From: Bacillota bacterium
GTDB taxonomy: Bacteria > Bacillota > Clostridia > Clostridiales > Clostridiaceae
Assembly (NCBI GenBank): GCA_030706015.1
Contig: JAUZPI010000035.1
Location: 1-43,635 of the forward strand
Length of the DNA: 43,635 nt
Reading direction: 5' to 3'
Both the position numbers and the translations under genes were made by a program. Shown piece by piece: positions 41,250 through 43,635 of this stretch. The notes below the pieces were generated by a model. That model ran no database searches. It saw nothing but the letters and a program-made list of their open reading frames with translations, and was not told where the DNA came from. Each line of letters starts with the position of its first letter. The first letter of the stretch is position 1.

Positions 41250-42692
41250 ATGTATGATGTAGCTATTATCGGTGCAGGAGTTGTGGGAGCATCTATAGCA
41301 AGAGAATTATCAAAGTACAAAATAGATATAGTTGTTATAGAAAAAGAAAATGATTTAGCAAATGGAGCTACTATGGCAAATAGTGGTGTTGTATATGACG
41401 GATATCATTCTAAGTCAGACAGAATGAAAGGAAAATTAATTCCAAGGGGTAACAAGTTATTTGATAAGCTTTGTGAAGAACTGGACATTCCGTTTAAAAG
41501 GATCGGTTCCTTGGTAGTTGGCTATAATGATGAAGATTTGGAGAAGCTTAAAAAGCTGTACAAGAAGGCCATAGCAAATGAAGTGCCTGATATCAGAATA
41601 ATTAATGGGGAAGAAGTATTAAAAATGGAACCAAACTTAAATTCTAATATTAAGTATGCATTATATTCACCAACTTGTGGCATCATTTCGCCCTTTGAAA
41701 TGACCATAGCGTTAGCTGAAAACGCTATGGATAATGGAGCTGAGTTATTGCTGAAAAGCGAAGTTATTGGCATTAAAAAAGTAGAAAATTATTTTGAAGT
41801 AAAATTAAAAGATAAAATTGTGCTGGCAAAAAATCTAATAAATTGTGCTGGCGTATATGCAGATAAGATCAATGATATGGTGGGAACAGAAAAAAAATTC
41901 AAAATAGAGCCTAAAAGGGGGCAGTATCTAGTTTTTGATAAATCAGCTGGTAATATTGTAAAAAATGTGGTCCAACAATGTAAAGTGGAGAATGAAAAAG
42001 GTGTTTTATTTATCCCCACTATACATAACAATCTTATGATAGGACCTGGTTTAGATTCTATAGAGGATAAGGAAGGTATAGAGACTACAGCTGATATGAT
42101 AGAGTACATAAGAACAAAAGCAATGAAAACATGTAGAAATATACCGTATTCACAGGTGATTAGGGCTTTTTCAGGCTTAAAAGCAAAAGTCGATTCTGAG
42201 GATTTTATAATAGGAGAATCTGAAAAAGTCAGAGGGTTTATAAATGTTGCTGGAATTACTACGCCAGGATTAACCTGTGCACCAGCAATAGCTGAAGATA
42301 TAGCTAAATTATTTAAAGATATTTTTAAACGAAACGGACAGACTTTTTCGTTAAAAGAGAATTTCAATCCAAATAGGAAAAAGGTTATACGCTTTAAAGA
42401 GCTGAATTATAGAGAAAAGGATGAACTTATCCAAAAGTACCCTAAGTATGGCAGAGTAATATGCAGATGCGAAACAATTACTGAAGGTGAGATAGTTGAT
42501 TCTATACGCAGAAATGCTGGTGCAACTACAGTTAAAGGAGTTAAGAAGCGAACAGCAGCTTCTATGGGCAGATGCCAGGGAGGCTTTTGTGAGCCAAGAA
42601 TAGTGGAAGTTTTAGCTAGAGAACTGGAAGTAAGCATGGATAAAATTGTATATGATGATGATGCTTCATATATATTGACAGAGAGAGAGTAG
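41250..42692 (+). CDS. GlpA-like FAD-dependent oxidoreductase with BFD-type [2Fe-2S] domain
   Basis: A 480-residue flavoprotein of the DAO/glycerol-3-phosphate dehydrogenase type. The FAD site VAIIGAGVVGASIARELS (4-21) leads an oxidase-like domain (to about 370). The C-terminus has CRCETITEGEI and MGRCQGGFC, the four cysteines of a bacterioferritin-associated-ferredoxin-like cluster domain. The expected reaction is oxidation of glycerol-3-phosphate or a similar hydroxy acid with electrons passed to its partner flavoprotein. I use ATG 41250, preceded by GGGGGGATTATT; in-frame sequence extends upstream over the preceding gene but is unlikely to be used. It is followed after 8 bp by the partner gene. 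Confidence 0.9.
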   Translation: MYDVAIIGAGVVGASIARELSKYKIDIVVIEKENDLANGATMANSGVVYDGYHSKSDRMKGKLIPRGNKLFDKLCEELDIPFKRIGSLVVGYNDEDLEKLKKLYKKAIANEVPDIRIINGEEVLKMEPNLNSNIKYALYSPTCGIISPFEMTIALAENAMDNGAELLLKSEVIGIKKVENYFEVKLKDKIVLAKNLINCAGVYADKINDMVGTEKKFKIEPKRGQYLVFDKSAGNIVKNVVQQCKVENEKGVLFIPTIHNNLMIGPGLDSIEDKEGIETTADMIEYIRTKAMKTCRNIPYSQVIRAFSGLKAKVDSEDFIIGESEKVRGFINVAGITTPGLTCAPAIAEDIAKLFKDIFKRNGQTFSLKENFNPNRKKVIRFKELNYREKDELIQKYPKYGRVICRCETITEGEIVDSIRRNAGATTVKGVKKRTAASMGRCQGGFCEPRIVEVLARELEVSMDKIVYDDDASYILTERE

Positions 42693-42700
42693 GTGTTGAA

Positions 42701-43635
42701 ATGATTCAATATGATGTAGTTGTTATTGGTGGAGGACCAGCAGGGCTTGCAGCTGCTATTGAAGCTAGAAAAAGTGGTATTGATAGTATCATAATAATTG
42801 AAAGAGAAAAAGAACTAGGAGGTATACTCAATCAGTGTATACATAGTGGATTCGGAGTGCATTTTTTTGGAGAGGAATTAACAGGGCCTGAGTATGCAGA
42901 GAAATTCATTAATGAATTTAATGAGCTAGGTATGGAATATAAAGTGGATACTATGGTTTTGCAGATATCTAGTGATAGGATTGTAACCATTGTAAATTCA
43001 ACAGAGGGAGTCATGAAGCTTCAGTCAAAAGCTATAATATTTGCTATGGGCTGCAGAGAGAGAACTAGGGGAGCTATTGGTATTCCTGGAAAAAGACCTG
43101 CGGGTATTTTTACGGCAGGAACAGCTCAAAGGTATATAAATATTGAAGGCTATATGGTTGGGAAGAAGACTATTATTTTAGGTTCAGGAGACATAGGATT
43201 AATTATGGCTAGAAGGCTGACATTGGAAGGGGCTCAGGTATTAGCAGTTGTAGAGAAAATGTCAAAGCCAAGTGGTTTACATAGAAATATTATTCAATGT
43301 ATAAAAGACTATAATATCCCCTTATTACTAAAGCATACAATTACTGAAATCTTAGGGAAGAGCAGAGTTGAAGCAGTTGTAATTTCGGAAGTGGATGAAA
43401 TGGGTAGTGTAATATCTGGTACTGAAAAAAAATACCAATGCGATACCATCCTACTATCAGTAGGATTAATACCTGATAGTAAATTAGCAAAAAATATTGG
43501 TATAGCTTTAGAGGGAGGAACTGGAGGAGTTATGGTAAATGAGTCTATGGAAACCAGTATACCTGGAATATTTGCCTGCGGAAATGTAGTGAAAGTACAT
43601 GGCTTAGTAGACTATGTAACTGAACAGGGGGGAAT
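42701..43635 (+). CDS. NAD(P)/FAD-dependent oxidoreductase, partner of the GlpA-like protein (3' end outside window)
   Basis: The open frame runs from ATG 42701 to the window edge, giving 311 residues. The FAD motif VVVIGGGPAGLAAA, LNQCIHSGFGV (C46), MGCRER (C118) and the second dinucleotide motif GSGDIGLIMARR (161-172) are all intact, and the FACGN FAD-contact motif lies near the edge. It pairs with the GlpA-like gene 8 bp upstream, an arrangement common in clostridia where a DUF1667 gene usually follows; that would lie beyond the window. The protein at 5734 is a diverged paralogue. Confidence 0.92.
   Translation, partial: MIQYDVVVIGGGPAGLAAAIEARKSGIDSIIIIEREKELGGILNQCIHSGFGVHFFGEELTGPEYAEKFINEFNELGMEYKVDTMVLQISSDRIVTIVNSTEGVMKLQSKAIIFAMGCRERTRGAIGIPGKRPAGIFTAGTAQRYINIEGYMVGKKTIILGSGDIGLIMARRLTLEGAQVLAVVEKMSKPSGLHRNIIQCIKDYNIPLLLKHTITEILGKSRVEAVVISEVDEMGSVISGTEKKYQCDTILLSVGLIPDSKLAKNIGIALEGGTGGVMVNESMETSIPGIFACGNVVKVHGLVDYVTEQGG

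Noticed and set aside
41789..42367. 192-codon reverse-strand frame opposite the GlpA-like gene
   Set aside because: Antisense shadow of a strongly supported flavoprotein gene; no independent signals.

Overview
The window is AT-rich, Gram-positive-type DNA with strong AGGAGG ribosome-binding sites, frequent GTG/TTG starts, hairpin+T terminators and many short monocistronic units. The gene content (two methyl-accepting chemotaxis proteins with clostridial-type signalling domains, HypF, an ECF-type ATPase, a GlpA-like oxidoreductase with BFD cysteines, DUF441, a PASTA-less Hanks kinase) points to Clostridium sensu stricto or a close relative. This is inference from protein style, not a database match. 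No rRNA, tRNA, CRISPR array, IS element or prophage was recognised.

Layout. 1-2663: 3' end of an ABC/ECF ATPase and hypF (nickel/hydrogenase theme). 2961-5344: MFS exporter converging on a diguanylate cyclase with an intact I-site. 5734-8663: an orphan FAD oxidoreductase with a degraded second nucleotide-binding motif, then a chemotaxis receptor. 8732-13290: DEAD-box RNA helicase, beta-carbonic-anhydrase-like protein, prephenate dehydratase, glyoxalase-like protein, UlaG-like metallo-hydrolase. 13309-18222: a second diguanylate cyclase with a jelly-roll/7TM sensor and no I-site, then a polyamine-type acetyltransferase, a PfkB kinase, an acyltransferase-3 membrane protein and a YciI protein, followed by a tandem structured repeat. 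18529-24634: DUF441 protein, GH13 alpha-glucosidase, GNAT, a metallo-beta-lactamase-fold protein lacking two metal ligands, an unknown membrane protein and a second chemotaxis receptor. 24680-29770: RusA-like nuclease with a zinc ribbon, NERD protein, tsaD, an unknown membrane protein, Ser/Thr kinase. 29787-32814: divergent araC-type regulator and GH42 beta-galactosidase around a 42-bp palindrome.

The most interesting part is 32888-39957. A MecI/BlaI-type repressor and an M56 (BlaR1-like) membrane protease with a degenerate LytM-like C-terminus are divergent from a four-gene operon encoding two COG0701-type permeases and two DUF362 proteins, one with a double 4Fe-4S ferredoxin domain. Three copies of a TGCTAAAATTTTAGCA-type palindrome lie between them. 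One sits on the -10 of a predicted promoter for the repressor and one on the -10 of a predicted promoter for the operon, which ties the two halves together. The repressor carries an in-frame stop that cuts off its C-terminal third. A compact structured element lies in the operon's predicted 5' leader. Beyond the protease gene is the decayed, internally deleted remnant of a third permease. I think this is an undescribed proteolysis-controlled transport/redox system, possibly now deregulated in this strain.

40258-43635: a bacterial TiaS-N-like protein, a small Cys protein and a GlpA-like/FAD oxidoreductase pair, cut by the window edge. The last gene is the intact counterpart of the orphan at 5734.
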